Counted from the first letter of the stretch, positions 1-9,171 are shown. The stretch is 27,723 nucleotides of DNA from an uncultured Clostridia bacterium (GCA_934167495.1 CAKPKP010000017.1:1-27723), one strand, 5' to 3'. Notes: a model not told the origin generated them from the letters alone. Translations and numbers: made by a program.

Positions 1-20
1 TAAAAAAAATTACATTAATT

Positions 21-68
21 AGGGACGGACTGGGTGTGGTATTATTTTCCGCACTCCACTCCGTCCCC
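21..68. repeat. GC-rich imperfect hairpin, REP/MITE-like
   Basis: The arms GGGACGGA (22-29) and TCCGTCCC (60-67) pair perfectly. The stem continues inward through TGG/CCA and a GTGTGG/CCGCAC segment with one mismatch (30 against 59), one bulge (55) and one G-T pair, around the loop 40-48. The block is far more GC-rich than its surroundings and is followed by a repeated ATTGACA-like motif (69-85). This resembles REP-type palindromes or short non-autonomous elements; no transposase gene is visible. It has no T-tract, so it is a poor fit to a terminator. Confidence 0.45.
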
Positions 69-89
69 ATTGACACACATTGACATATA

Positions 90-133
90 AAAAAACTGAA
101 AATTAGCTTTATATACTATATTTTCAGTTTTTT
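90..133 (-). terminator. Rho-independent terminator of the 168-1152 gene pair
   Basis: A perfect 14-bp inverted repeat (90-103 with 120-133) has a 16-nt loop. The A-run on the plus strand at its left edge becomes a U-run in the minus-strand transcript, directly downstream of the stop codon at 168. Confidence 0.8.
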
Positions 134-167
134 ATATTATATATTTCTTTTTATTATTTTATTTGCA

Positions 168-557
168 TTATTTCTTAAAAAATGATTTTAATAATAATCC
201 TGCACCTGCAGCCATTAATATTAACATTATTATGTAATCAAACATTGATGTTGTTGTAAATCTTATATCTATATTCATTATAATTGAAGCAATTATAAAT
301 ATTCCTCCTAATATTGATAATATTTTAGCTAATATAGATTTTGGATTGTAAAATAACCATATAATTCCTGCTATTAGTGGTATAACTATAAGTCCAGATG
401 AGATACTAAAATTTCCTATTCTCCAACTATAAAATCCAAATCCACTACTTACAACTGTTTTATTTAATATAAAAAATAATCCTAATGCAAGTAAAATTAA
501 TCCTATATAAAATTCTATTGAATCAGTTGCTTTTCTTTTTTCAGTATTTTCAGACAT
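168..557 (-). CDS. Small four-helix membrane protein, unknown function
   Basis: A 129-residue hydrophobic protein with a short charged N-terminus (about residues 1-15) and four predicted membrane segments near residues 16-31, 52-69, 75-94 and 105-124, ending in a lysine tail. No catalytic motif is visible. The layout resembles the small LiaI/LiaF-type or DUF-class membrane proteins, but I do not assign it to a family. The start is supported by an AAAGGAGG site about 6 nt upstream. It lies 25 bp downstream of the 583-1152 gene and probably shares its promoter, with a strong terminator just after its stop codon. Confidence 0.75.
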   Translation of the reverse strand: MSENTEKRKATDSIEFYIGLILLALGLFFILNKTVVSSGFGFYSWRIGNFSISSGLIVIPLIAGIIWLFYNPKSILAKILSILGGIFIIASIIMNIDIRFTTTSMFDYIIMLILMAAGAGLLLKSFFKK

Positions 558-582
558 ATTAATCCTCCTTTGTTTTTTTATA

Positions 583-1152
583 TTACATTAATAAATATAA
601 TGCCCATAACCATTTTCCTGTTTTTATTGTTAAATATATTCCAACAATTGCATATGCAATATCTGGCAAGTTCTTAGATGTTTCTTTCGCTGACATAACT
701 AAATTATCAACATCAACATCTAATCCTAATATACTTATAATTGTATGTTCTTCTTCTGGTGCTTCGTTTACAACACTAATATTATAGCTCTCAATATTAT
801 TGGCTTTAAATGTTACTTTGTAATTATAACTTTCATTTTGATTTATTTCAGCAATTTTTACATACTTAGTTGCTGCAAGCAAATCTTGCGAATTATACAA
901 ATCAATTTTTATATATTTTTCTTGAATATCGTTTGTGCCATTATTAGTTACTTTTAAATTAATAAAGCCATTTACATTTGTAGCTTTTATTTTAGAAACA
1001 TCTAATACAATATCACTCGTACTTTCTACTTTTCCATTATCTTTTATTGAACCATACATTGTATAAAAAGCAATAAATTGTATTATAAGTGTTACTATAA
1101 AGAAACCTACAATCCACAAAAAATATTTAAAGAAAGTTTTCATTCTTTCCAT
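583..1152 (-). CDS. Membrane-anchored protein with FxLYD-like extracytoplasmic domain
   Basis: A 189-residue protein. Residues 8-32 form an N-terminal membrane anchor. Residues about 45-130 look like an extracytoplasmic beta-sandwich: a stretch reading as a comparison of 'unforced' strands (GFINLKVTNNG, then KIDLYNSQDLLAA and NYKVTFKA) is typical of FxLYD-type domains. Residues about 163-189 are hydrophobic again. The first ATG is preferred because AGGAGAG lies 5 nt before it; the second ATG (codon 4) would be too far. A near-consensus promoter sits immediately upstream, and the gene probably forms a two-gene unit with the membrane protein at 168-557. The function is unknown; a cell-envelope role is inference. 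Confidence 0.7.
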   Translation of the reverse strand: MERMKTFFKYFLWIVGFFIVTLIIQFIAFYTMYGSIKDNGKVESTSDIVLDVSKIKATNVNGFINLKVTNNGTNDIQEKYIKIDLYNSQDLLAATKYVKIAEINQNESYNYKVTFKANNIESYNISVVNEAPEEEHTIISILGLDVDVDNLVMSAKETSKNLPDIAYAIVGIYLTIKTGKWLWALYLLM

Positions 1153-1187
1153 ATTACACTCTCCTATAATTATCCATACTATTAAAT

Positions 1188-1216
1188 ATTATACAACAGT
1201 GTACATAATTTGTAAA
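1188..1216 (-). promoter_or_regulatory. Sigma-A promoter for the 583-1152/168-557 unit
   Basis: A -35 TTTACA (1216-1211) and -10 TATAAT (1193-1188) are separated by exactly 17 bp, about 36 bp upstream of the start codon. The same -35/-10 pair and spacing occur upstream of the U32 peptidase gene. Confidence 0.75.
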
Positions 1217-1280
1217 TATATTATTTGCCTGTATTTCCCAAAAAATCATTTTTAAGCACAATAATTTTGCGTTTTTGTCA

Positions 1281-1320
1281 AAAGTTATCCACGTTTTTAA
1301 GTAAAAATGTGGATAACTTT
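1281..1320. repeat. Perfect palindrome carrying two inverted DnaA-box-like sites
   Basis: This lies in the 321-bp gene-free stretch 1153-1473 between dnaE and the envelope-protein pair. The arms 1281-1298 and 1303-1320 form an 18-bp stem (one G-T pair) with a 4-nt loop. Each arm holds a DnaA-type box: TTATCCACG (1285-1293, 8 of 9 to consensus) and TTATCCACA on the minus strand (1316-1308, 9 of 9). A T-rich tract with repeats of TTTTTATTTTCG-like units follows (1345-1390). The minus-strand RNA has no U-run after the stem, so it is not a good dnaE terminator; on the plus strand a loose T-run follows. I see nothing else in 1217-1473. Confidence 0.5.
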
Positions 1321-1473
1321 ATTGTTTTTTCTATTTTTCATTCATTTATTTTCGTTTTTTTATTTTCGTTTTTTTATTTTCTATTTTTGAACTATTAGTA
1401 GTTTATATTATCGAAAAATTTTTTTCAATAATTATTACAGATGTTATTAAAATGTAAAAACCATGTAATATAT

Positions 1474-4400
1474 TTACTCAATTGTTACATTTTCATTTCC
1501 TACAATTTCTTTAAATTCATTTAATATTTTATCTGTTATAAAAATTCCTGCACAAGGCTTTATTCCTTCATTATCTTCTATATTAAGAAGAATATTTGCT
1601 CTATCTCCACTAAAAAATTTTATTGCTCCTTTTAGCCTATTTCTAGTTTCATCATCAAGATTTACAATATTTATAATTAACTTCTTTCTTTGATTATTAA
1701 TTTCAGGTTTTGTAGTACTTTCTGTATTAAACAATTTTATATCTCTTGCAACAATAGTAGAAGCTTCGTCTTCCCTTATACTAATTCTTCCTTCTACGAG
1801 CACTATTGAATCTTCTATTAATATATTTGAAGCTTTGCTATAAACACTATCAAATACAATTATTTCAGCAGTACCATATAAATCTTCAATTGTTACAAAA
1901 GCCATTATAGTATTATTTTTTGTATATTTCTTCTTTATTGATGTAACAATTCCAATATATTTTACAAATTGACCATCTTTAAGTTCCATGCCTTGTTCTA
2001 ACTCCTCACCAGATAATTGTATAGAATTTATATTTGATGTTTTTTCAATTTGTTCTCTATATTTTTCTAAAGGATGACCAGATATATAAAACCCTATCAT
2101 TTCCTTTTCCATTGATAATAATTCTTTTTCACTAAATTCTTCTCTTATAGTGTAATTATATTTTATTTCATTTATATTAGTATTTTCAGAAATATCAAAC
2201 ATAGAAACTTGATTTTCCATTGTTTTCCTATTTCCATCACTAATAGTATCTAATATCGTTTCAAAAGATTCTAATAAAGTTCTTCTTGTATGTTCCATAT
2301 TGTCAAAAGCACCTGCTCTTATTAAACTTTCAATGCATTTTTTATTTACAGATTCTTTTTGTATTCTTTCGCAAAAATCTTCAAAACTTTTGAACTGACC
2401 ATTTCTCTTACGTTCATCTACAATTGCGTTAACTGCATTTCCTACATTTTTTATACTTCCTAATCCAAATCTAATTTTTCCATTTTTTACAGTAAATTTA
2501 ACATCACTTTCATTTATATCAGGTTTTAAAATTTCTATTTGTAGTTTTTTACATTCTTCTATATATATTGGAACTTTATCTAGATTTCCTAAAAAACTGT
2601 TTAAAGTAGCAGCCATAAGTTCTTCTTTATAATATGCTTTTAAATATGCAGTTCTATAAGATACAACTGCATATGCTGCTGCGTGTGACTTATTGAATGC
2701 ATATTTTGCGAATTCTGCCATTTCGTCAAATATTTTGTTTGCAGACTTTTCATCTATACCATTTCTAACACAGCCAGGAACTATAACATTACCATTTTCA
2801 TCTGTTTGACCATGAATAAATATTTCTCTTTCTTTTGCCATTACGTCAAGTTTTTTCTTTCCCATTGCACGTCTTACTAAATCTGCTCTTCCTAAAGAAT
2901 ACCCTGCAAGCTCTCTTACTATTTGCATTACTTGTTCTTGATATACCATACAGCCATATGTTACATTCAAAATTGGCTCTAATGAAGGATGTGTATATTC
3001 TGCATGTTCAGGGTCTTTTTTATTTTTTATATATCTTGGTATCTGATCCATAGGGCCTGGTCTATATAAAGAAACTCCCGCAATTATATCTTCTAAACAG
3101 TCAGGTTTTAACTCCTTCATGAAGTTTGTCATTCCAGCACTCTCAAATTGAAAAATACCATATGTTTTTCCTTCTTGCCATAACTTATATACATTTGGAT
3201 CAGACATGTCTTTATCAAATTCAACATCTATTCCTCTATTTTCTTTTACTAGTTTTTTTGCATCCTCTATTACAGTTAATGTTCTTAATCCTAAAAAGTC
3301 CATTTTTAGAAGTCCTAATTCTTCTAATAAAGTCATGGTATATTGAGCCATTGCTGTACCTTCATTTGTATAAAGAGGTACATACGTATCAACTGGATCT
3401 TTTGTAATTACTATTCCACATGCATGCATAGAAGCATTTCTAGGTAACCCTTCTAATCCCATAGATATATCTATTAATTTTTTTACTTCTTCATCACTTT
3501 CATATAATTCATTTAATTCTCTATTTTCTTCTAATGCTTTTTTTATTGTTATATGCAATTCCATAGGAATCATTTTCGCAATTCTATCCGCTTCTGAATA
3601 AGGTACATCAAGAACTCTTGCAACATCACGAATAACACTTCTTGCAGACATAGTTCCAAAAGTAATTATTTGTGACACATGATCTTCTCCATATTTTCTA
3701 TTAACATAGTCTATTACTTCCTGTCTTCTCTCGTAACAAAAATCCACATCAAAATCAGGCATACTAACTCTTTCTGGATTTAAAAATCTTTCAAAAAGTA
3801 AAGTATACTTAATTGGGTCTATATCAGTTATTCCTATAGCATATGCTGCAATTGAACCTGCTCCAGAACCACGTCCTGGGCCTACTGGGATTCCTACAGT
3901 TTTTGCATAATTAATATAATCCCAAACTATTAAATAATAATCTACATATCCCATCTTTTCTATAACAGAAATCTCATATTCTAATCTATCCATTATAGAT
4001 TTATCTGGATTTTCACCATATCTTTTTTTCATTCCGTCATAACAAAGTTTTCTAAAATACTCTTGGTGCGTTTTAAATTCTTCTGGCACATCATAATTTG
4101 GAAGTTTAGTTACTCCAAATTCGAATTCAAAATTACATTTCTCTGCTATTTTCACAGTATTTTCTATTGCTTCTGGAATATTTGAAAAATAATTTGCCAT
4201 TTCTTCTGGAGATTTTATATAAAACTCTTCTGTTTCAAATCTCATTCTGTCCTCATCATTCATCTTTTTTCCAGTTTGAATACATAGTAATACTTCATGA
4301 TTATAACTATCTTCTTTTTTCAAATAATGTGCATCATTTGTAGCAACTAATGGAATATCTAGTTCTTTAGATAATTCAACTAATTTCTGATTTACTAAAA

Positions 4401-4947
4401 CTTGTTTTCTTAATCCATTATTTTGAACTTCCAAATAATAATCATCTTTAAAAACTCTCTTATGCCATAATGCTATTTCTTTTGCCTTTTCAATGTCATC
4501 TCTAAGGATTGCTTGGTTTATACTTCCTGCTAAACATGCACTTAAACAAATTAATCCTTCACTATATTTTTCTAATATTTCTAAATCAATACGTGGTTTA
4601 TAATAAAATCCTTCTGTAAAACTTAATGAAACAAGTTTGATTAAATTTTGATATCCGGTTTTATTTTTTACTAATAAAATTAAATGTGAATATTCTGAAT
4701 CTAAATTTGATTCTTTACTAAACCTACTTCTTGGCGCTACATAAACTTCACATCCTATAATGGGTTTTATATCGTTTTTCTTACATTCTTTAAAAAAATT
4801 AACAGCTCCAAACATAACGCCATGATCAGTAAGAGCAATAGCTTTCATTCCTAGCTCTTTTGCTCTTACTGGTAAATCTTTTATTCTGTTTGCACCATCT
4901 AATAAACTATATTCACTATGAACATGTAAATGTACAAAATCTGGCAT
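1474..4947 (-). CDS. dnaE: DNA polymerase III subunit alpha (DnaE type)
   Basis: The replicative or error-prone C-family polymerase, catalysing template-directed DNA synthesis. The 1157-residue length is normal for DnaE. The N-terminal PHP domain begins at once (HLHVHSEYSLLDG, residues 6-18; ALTDHG follows). The polymerase active site is visible as PGRGSGAGS, then PDFDVDF (about residue 395) and LLKMDFLGLRTL, which supplies the third catalytic aspartate. The C-terminal third carries the helix-hairpin-helix region and an OB-fold (about residues 990-1070). The ATG has an AAGGAG site about 8 nt upstream and follows rqcP by 15 bp, so it is probably the last gene of the pyr operon. No proofreading exonuclease domain is present, which separates it from PolC. 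Low-GC Gram-positives usually carry both PolC and DnaE; PolC is not in this window. Confidence 0.97.
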   Translation of the reverse strand: MPDFVHLHVHSEYSLLDGANRIKDLPVRAKELGMKAIALTDHGVMFGAVNFFKECKKNDIKPIIGCEVYVAPRSRFSKESNLDSEYSHLILLVKNKTGYQNLIKLVSLSFTEGFYYKPRIDLEILEKYSEGLICLSACLAGSINQAILRDDIEKAKEIALWHKRVFKDDYYLEVQNNGLRKQVLVNQKLVELSKELDIPLVATNDAHYLKKEDSYNHEVLLCIQTGKKMNDEDRMRFETEEFYIKSPEEMANYFSNIPEAIENTVKIAEKCNFEFEFGVTKLPNYDVPEEFKTHQEYFRKLCYDGMKKRYGENPDKSIMDRLEYEISVIEKMGYVDYYLIVWDYINYAKTVGIPVGPGRGSGAGSIAAYAIGITDIDPIKYTLLFERFLNPERVSMPDFDVDFCYERRQEVIDYVNRKYGEDHVSQIITFGTMSARSVIRDVARVLDVPYSEADRIAKMIPMELHITIKKALEENRELNELYESDEEVKKLIDISMGLEGLPRNASMHACGIVITKDPVDTYVPLYTNEGTAMAQYTMTLLEELGLLKMDFLGLRTLTVIEDAKKLVKENRGIDVEFDKDMSDPNVYKLWQEGKTYGIFQFESAGMTNFMKELKPDCLEDIIAGVSLYRPGPMDQIPRYIKNKKDPEHAEYTHPSLEPILNVTYGCMVYQEQVMQIVRELAGYSLGRADLVRRAMGKKKLDVMAKEREIFIHGQTDENGNVIVPGCVRNGIDEKSANKIFDEMAEFAKYAFNKSHAAAYAVVSYRTAYLKAYYKEELMAATLNSFLGNLDKVPIYIEECKKLQIEILKPDINESDVKFTVKNGKIRFGLGSIKNVGNAVNAIVDERKRNGQFKSFEDFCERIQKESVNKKCIESLIRAGAFDNMEHTRRTLLESFETILDTISDGNRKTMENQVSMFDISENTNINEIKYNYTIREEFSEKELLSMEKEMIGFYISGHPLEKYREQIEKTSNINSIQLSGEELEQGMELKDGQFVKYIGIVTSIKKKYTKNNTIMAFVTIEDLYGTAEIIVFDSVYSKASNILIEDSIVLVEGRISIREDEASTIVARDIKLFNTESTTKPEINNQRKKLIINIVNLDDETRNRLKGAIKFFSGDRANILLNIEDNEGIKPCAGIFITDKILNEFKEIVGNENVTIE

Positions 4948-4962
4948 TTTTATTTCTCCTTG

Positions 4963-5199
4963 TTATAATACTTTTATTAATTCTTCTAGATTTTTCCCTT
5001 GTACTTTTGGTATACTAATAATCTCAAATTTAGATACTTTATCTCCAAATTTTATTTCAACGATATCCCCAATTTTAACTTCATAACTTGGTTTTACTAC
5101 TCTACCATTAACTACAACTCTTCCACCATCTGCAATTTCATTTGCAACTGTTCTTCTTTTTATTACTCTGCTAACTTTTAAAAACTTATCTAATCTCAT
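4963..5199 (-). CDS. rqcP: RqcP (YabO-like) S4-domain ribosome quality control factor
   Basis: A 78-residue protein made almost wholly of one S4 RNA-binding domain: MRLDKFLKVSR, then KRRTVANEIADGGRVVVNGRVVKPSYEVKIGDIVEI. This matches the Hsp15/YabO group. The Gram-positive members (RqcP) bind stalled 50S subunits with 23S rRNA and peptidyl-tRNA, and help RqcH add alanine tails to nascent chains. It sits 17 bp after pyrD and 15 bp before dnaE. In Bacillus the gene lies in the yabN-yabP region, so the pyr/dnaE setting is unusual. The ATG has a GGGAG site about 7 nt upstream. Identity to the Hsp15/RqcP group is clear; the exact role is from family knowledge. Confidence 0.88.
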   Translation of the reverse strand: MRLDKFLKVSRVIKRRTVANEIADGGRVVVNGRVVKPSYEVKIGDIVEIKFGDKVSKFEIISIPKVQGKNLEELIKVL

Positions 5200-5216
5200 A
5201 AAATTCTCCCTGCATT

Positions 5217-6125
5217 TTAGTTCATTTGAACTGTTCCTATAATACTATTTAAATCTTCAATATTATGTTTTTTCATGTATTTTTCAATACCTTCTATTGT
5301 TTTAATACTTATTGATGGATCTGTGAAGTTTCCTGAACCTATTGATATTGCTGTTGCACCAGCTAACATAAATTCTATTGCATCTTCTCCATTCATTATT
5401 CCACCTAATCCCAATACTGGTATTTTTACCGCTTTTGATATTTGATATACCATTCTTACTGCAACTGGTTTTACAGCTGGACCAGAAAATCCACCTGTAT
5501 TATTTGCTAAAATTGGTCTTCTTTTATCAATATCAATTTTCATTCCTAATAATGTGTTTATTGCAGATATTCCGTCTGCTCCAGCATCTTCTGCACCTTT
5601 TGCAGGTAATGTTATATCAGTTACATTAGGTGTAAGTTTTACAATAAGAGGCTTATCTAACACTTTTCTTACTTTAGATGTTACTTCTTTTACTCCTTCA
5701 TAAGTTGTACCAAAAACTAAGCATCCAGCTTTAACATTTGGACATGATAAGTTTAATTCAACACCATCTATGTCTAATGTATTTAATATTTTGCATAGTT
5801 CTACATATTCTTCTATAGTACTTCCACATGCATTAACTATTATTTTGGTATCAAACTTTCTAAGCCAAGGTAAATCATTTTCCGCAAAATATTCTACACC
5901 AGGATTTTGAAGTCCTATACTATTTAACATTCCACCTTCAACTTCACATATTCTTGGAGGTTTATTTCCTGGTCTTAATTTTAAAGATGTTCCTTTAGTT
6001 ATAATTCCACCTAATTTATTTAAATCCATAAATTCTGAAAATTCTCTTCCATAGCCAAAAGTTCCTGAAGCTACTGTAACAGGGTTTTTCATTTTAATTC
6101 CAGCTAAATTTACTTCTGTATTCAT
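5217..6125 (-). CDS. pyrD: Dihydroorotate dehydrogenase B, catalytic subunit
   Basis: A class 1B FMN enzyme that oxidises dihydroorotate to orotate in UMP synthesis, passing electrons to NAD through PyrK. The 302-residue length is typical. The N-terminus (AGIKMKNPVTVASGTFGYG) forms the usual substrate/FMN entry strand. NLSCPNVKAG (about residue 125-134) carries the active-site cysteine that marks class 1 enzymes. IVKLTPNVTDI and the phosphate-binding GLGGIMNGEDAIEFMLAGATAISIGSGNF are present. It starts 18 bp after the pyrK stop with an AAGGAGAG ribosome site. The adjacent pyrK confirms the 1B heterotetramer rather than the fumarate-linked 1A form. Confidence 0.95.
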   Translation of the reverse strand: MNTEVNLAGIKMKNPVTVASGTFGYGREFSEFMDLNKLGGIITKGTSLKLRPGNKPPRICEVEGGMLNSIGLQNPGVEYFAENDLPWLRKFDTKIIVNACGSTIEEYVELCKILNTLDIDGVELNLSCPNVKAGCLVFGTTYEGVKEVTSKVRKVLDKPLIVKLTPNVTDITLPAKGAEDAGADGISAINTLLGMKIDIDKRRPILANNTGGFSGPAVKPVAVRMVYQISKAVKIPVLGLGGIMNGEDAIEFMLAGATAISIGSGNFTDPSISIKTIEGIEKYMKKHNIEDLNSIIGTVQMN

Positions 6126-6143
6126 ATTAACACTCTCCTTAAC

Positions 6144-6911
6144 TTATATTTCTACATCTTTTGAATAAAATACTGGTCCATCTTTACAAACATGTCCATA
6201 TCTTTCTTCACCATTTTTTATAACTTTAACTGCACATCCTAAACAAGCACCTATACCACATCCCATTCTTTCTTCTAATGAGATTTGACATTTTATATTA
6301 TTTTCGTCTGCATATGCCTTTACGGCTTTTAACATTGGTAATGGACCACATGCATAAATCATATCTGGTTTTTCATCTCTTTTTAAGAAATCTATTGCAA
6401 AACCTTTTTCTCCATAACTGCCGTCATCTGTAGTAATTATTAAATTATCAGATACTGCTTTAAATTCATCTTCTACTACAACAAAATCTTTATTTCTGAA
6501 TCCTAAATAAGTATTTATTTTAGTTTTACCTTTTAATTGTTTTGCAAGTTCATATAACGGAAATACACCTATACCACCGCCTATTATTGCTACTTTATCA
6601 AAATTATCCACTTCAAAAGTTCCTAATCCTAATGGGCCTAGTATGTCTATTTCATCACCTACTTGCTTTTCTGATAAGCATTTTGTTCCTTTTCCCTTAA
6701 CTTGAAAAATAACTTCAATATTATTTCCATCAATATTAAAAATACTAATAGGTCTTCTTAAAAATACTGTTGATGTATCTGCTACTTTCATCTCTATAAA
6801 GTTTCCTGGTTTTGCATTTTTAGCAATGTTTTCTGTTTGCAATGTATATTTAAATAAATCTTCTTTTATTTGTTCTTTATTTATTAATTTAGCTTTCTCA
6901 TCATATTTCAT
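6144..6911 (-). CDS. pyrK: Dihydroorotate dehydrogenase B, electron transfer subunit
   Basis: The FAD and [2Fe-2S] subunit that takes electrons from PyrD to NAD. Visible features are the FAD-binding RRPISIF, the nucleotide-binding GGGIGVFPLYELAKQL, CGPLPMLKAV, and the C-terminal cluster ligands in MGCGIGACLGCAVK with a further cysteine in YGHVCKDGPVF. The ORF can be extended upstream to a GTG at 6926, but that GTG is part of the GTGGAGG ribosome site. The ATG at 6911 sits 8 nt after GGAGG and is the better start, giving about 255 residues. It follows the pyrF stop by 18 bp and precedes pyrD, its partner subunit. Confidence 0.95.
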   Translation of the reverse strand: MKYDEKAKLINKEQIKEDLFKYTLQTENIAKNAKPGNFIEMKVADTSTVFLRRPISIFNIDGNNIEVIFQVKGKGTKCLSEKQVGDEIDILGPLGLGTFEVDNFDKVAIIGGGIGVFPLYELAKQLKGKTKINTYLGFRNKDFVVVEDEFKAVSDNLIITTDDGSYGEKGFAIDFLKRDEKPDMIYACGPLPMLKAVKAYADENNIKCQISLEERMGCGIGACLGCAVKVIKNGEERYGHVCKDGPVFYSKDVEI

Positions 6912-6929
6912 TTTATTTACCTCCACATA

Positions 6930-7859
6930 TTATTTCTGTATTGCTTGGTTTAAGTCTTCTCTCATTCTTATAGCCTCTGCTCGTGTAGCCTCAGCAAATT
7001 GTTCTTCACTATATTTTTCTTTCCATCTATCTGATTTGTAAGCACACATTAAACCTCTTGAACTATTTACTATTCCACCAATTCCATTTTTAAATCCTAA
7101 TGCTATATCTTCCGCTTTTCCTCCTTGTGCTCCATAACCAGGAATTAAAAAGTATGAATGTGGCATTATTTTTCTTAGTTCTTCTAATTGTTCTCTATAT
7201 GTTGCTCCAACAACACTAGAAATTGAGCTATATCCATACTCTCCAATTAACTCTTCTCCCCAAGAATTAACTAACTCTGCAACTTTTGCATATATTGTTT
7301 TTCCATCTTCTAATTTTAAATCTTGTAATTCTCCAGATGAAGGATTTGAAGTTTTTACTAACACAAAAATTCCTTTATTATATTTCTTGCAATCTTCTAT
7401 AAATGGTTTTACGCCATCTATTCCTAAATATGGATTTACTGTTACAAAATCAATATTTCCCATTATATATGTTTCATTATTAGCTATAGGAGTTTCTCCT
7501 AAAAAAGCATTTGAATAAGCTTGAGCAGTTGTTCCTATATCTCCTCTTTTTGCATCAGCAATAACTATCATATCTTTTTCTTTTGCATATTTGCAAATTT
7601 CTTCAAATACTTGCATTCCCTTAAATCCAAACATTTCATAAAAAGCTGTATTTATTTTTACCGCTGGAATTATATCACATATAGAATCTATCAATCTTTT
7701 ATCAAATTCTAAAATAGCCTCCATTGTACCATTAAAATCTTTTTCATATTTAGATTTAATACATTCTGGAACCATATCATATCTTGGATCTAATCCTAAT
7801 ACAGTTGGATTATTCATTTTTTTTATTTTATCTATTAATATATCTATTGCGTTTTTCAT
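6930..7859 (-). CDS. pyrF: Orotidine 5'-phosphate decarboxylase (type 2)
   Basis: This enzyme decarboxylates OMP to UMP, the last step of de novo pyrimidine synthesis. The catalytic DAKRGDIGTTAQAY is visible, after NPTVLGLDPRYDMVPE near the N-terminus. The length of about 309 residues and this N-terminal block identify the longer type-2 subfamily rather than the 230-residue Bacillus type. An upstream ATG at 7871 overlaps the ribosome site (TAATGGAGG); the ATG at 7859, 5 nt after GGAGG, is the likely start. The pyrC stop codon overlaps this ribosome site, which suggests translational coupling. Confidence 0.95.
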   Translation of the reverse strand: MKNAIDILIDKIKKMNNPTVLGLDPRYDMVPECIKSKYEKDFNGTMEAILEFDKRLIDSICDIIPAVKINTAFYEMFGFKGMQVFEEICKYAKEKDMIVIADAKRGDIGTTAQAYSNAFLGETPIANNETYIMGNIDFVTVNPYLGIDGVKPFIEDCKKYNKGIFVLVKTSNPSSGELQDLKLEDGKTIYAKVAELVNSWGEELIGEYGYSSISSVVGATYREQLEELRKIMPHSYFLIPGYGAQGGKAEDIALGFKNGIGGIVNSSRGLMCAYKSDRWKEKYSEEQFAEATRAEAIRMREDLNQAIQK

Positions 7860-7870
7860 AAAACCCTCCA

Positions 7871-9145
7871 TTATTTTGCTTCGTATACTACTCTACCATT
7901 AACTATTGTATATTTTACTTTGCCTTGTAACTCTTTACCTATCCATGGTGTATTATGTGATTTTGACACTATCATATCTTCTGTATATGTATATTTTTTA
8001 TTTGAATCAAATATTGTAAAATCAGCATCTTTTCCTTCTTTAATTTCACCTTTATTTAATTTTAATAATTTAGCTGGATTATAAGACATAAGTCTTACCA
8101 TATCTAAATATGTAATATGTCCTGGAGCTACTAAATTTGTTATAGTTGCTGCTAAAGCAGTTTCAAATCCTATTATACCATTTGGAGCTGATGCTAATCC
8201 TTTAGCTTTTTCATCTGTAGCATGTGGTGCATGATCTGTTATAATAGCATCTATAATACCATCTTTTAACCCTTTTATTATTGCTTGTCTATCTTTTTCT
8301 TCTCTTAATGGAGGATTCATTTTTGCATTAACACCAGATTTTAATACTTCTTCAACTGTAAAACTATAATAATGAGGACATGTTTCACAAGTTACCTTAA
8401 CACCTCTTTGTTTTGCACTTCTTATAGTATTAACTGTTGTTTCTGTGCTTATATGACATATATGAGTATGTAATTTATTTGTTTCTGCAATAACAACGTC
8501 TCTTGCTGCCATAATTTCTTCTGCTTCTGGTAAAACTCCCTCAACACCTAATTCTTCTGCTATTTTTCCAGCGTTTATAGCTCCAGCAGAAACTGATTTT
8601 TCTTCGCAATGCTCTGATACAAAGCTTCCTAATTTATTAGCTTTCATCATTGCTTCTCTAATCATTCTAGCGTTTTCAACTGGTCTTCCATCATCAGAAA
8701 AAGCTATAGCACCTGATTTTAACTGTTCTTCAAAATCAACTAATTCTTTGCCTTCTTCACCTTTTGTTACACTTGAAAAAGGTAATACATTACATAAATT
8801 TACTCTTCTTGCTTCATCTATTATTCTTTTCAAAACAATAGCGCTATCTGGAGTTGGATTTGTATTTGGCATAGGACAAATAGTAGTAAATCCACCCTTA
8901 ACAGCGCTTTTTGATCCAGTTTCTATTGTTTCTTTATGCTCTCCCCCTGGTTCTCTTAAGTGACAATGCATATCAATCATTCCTGGCATTATATATAAAT
9001 TTGTACAATCTATTATTTCATCGACTTTATCTTCAATAGATTTTTGAATTTTAACAATTTTAGTGCCTTCAATTAATACATCTAATACTTCTTCTGTGTT
9101 GCTTGCGTAATCAATTACTGTTCCATTTTTTAATAAAATACTCAT
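7871..9145 (-). CDS. pyrC: Dihydroorotase
   Basis: A zinc amidohydrolase that closes carbamoyl-aspartate to dihydroorotate. The metal-binding DMHCHLREPGGEHKE (H60 and H62) lies near the N-terminus. KGGFTTICPMPNTNP, the HICHIST histidine segment, and the catalytic ITDHAPHA (about residues 303-310) follow. The 424-residue length and these motifs fit the class I (Bacillus-type) enzyme. It is the first gene of the operon; AGGAGG lies 6 nt before the ATG and a sigma-A promoter just upstream. The pyrB, carAB and pyrE genes needed to complete the pathway are not in this window. Confidence 0.96.
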   Translation of the reverse strand: MSILLKNGTVIDYASNTEEVLDVLIEGTKIVKIQKSIEDKVDEIIDCTNLYIMPGMIDMHCHLREPGGEHKETIETGSKSAVKGGFTTICPMPNTNPTPDSAIVLKRIIDEARRVNLCNVLPFSSVTKGEEGKELVDFEEQLKSGAIAFSDDGRPVENARMIREAMMKANKLGSFVSEHCEEKSVSAGAINAGKIAEELGVEGVLPEAEEIMAARDVVIAETNKLHTHICHISTETTVNTIRSAKQRGVKVTCETCPHYYSFTVEEVLKSGVNAKMNPPLREEKDRQAIIKGLKDGIIDAIITDHAPHATDEKAKGLASAPNGIIGFETALAATITNLVAPGHITYLDMVRLMSYNPAKLLKLNKGEIKEGKDADFTIFDSNKKYTYTEDMIVSKSHNTPWIGKELQGKVKYTIVNGRVVYEAK

Positions 9146-9171
9146 ATAAACCTCCTAAATAAATTTTAACT

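Noticed and set aside
1345..1390. Short T-rich direct repeats as a CRISPR or iteron array
   Set aside because: Only two to three imperfect units without spacers; low-complexity T-rich sequence explains them.
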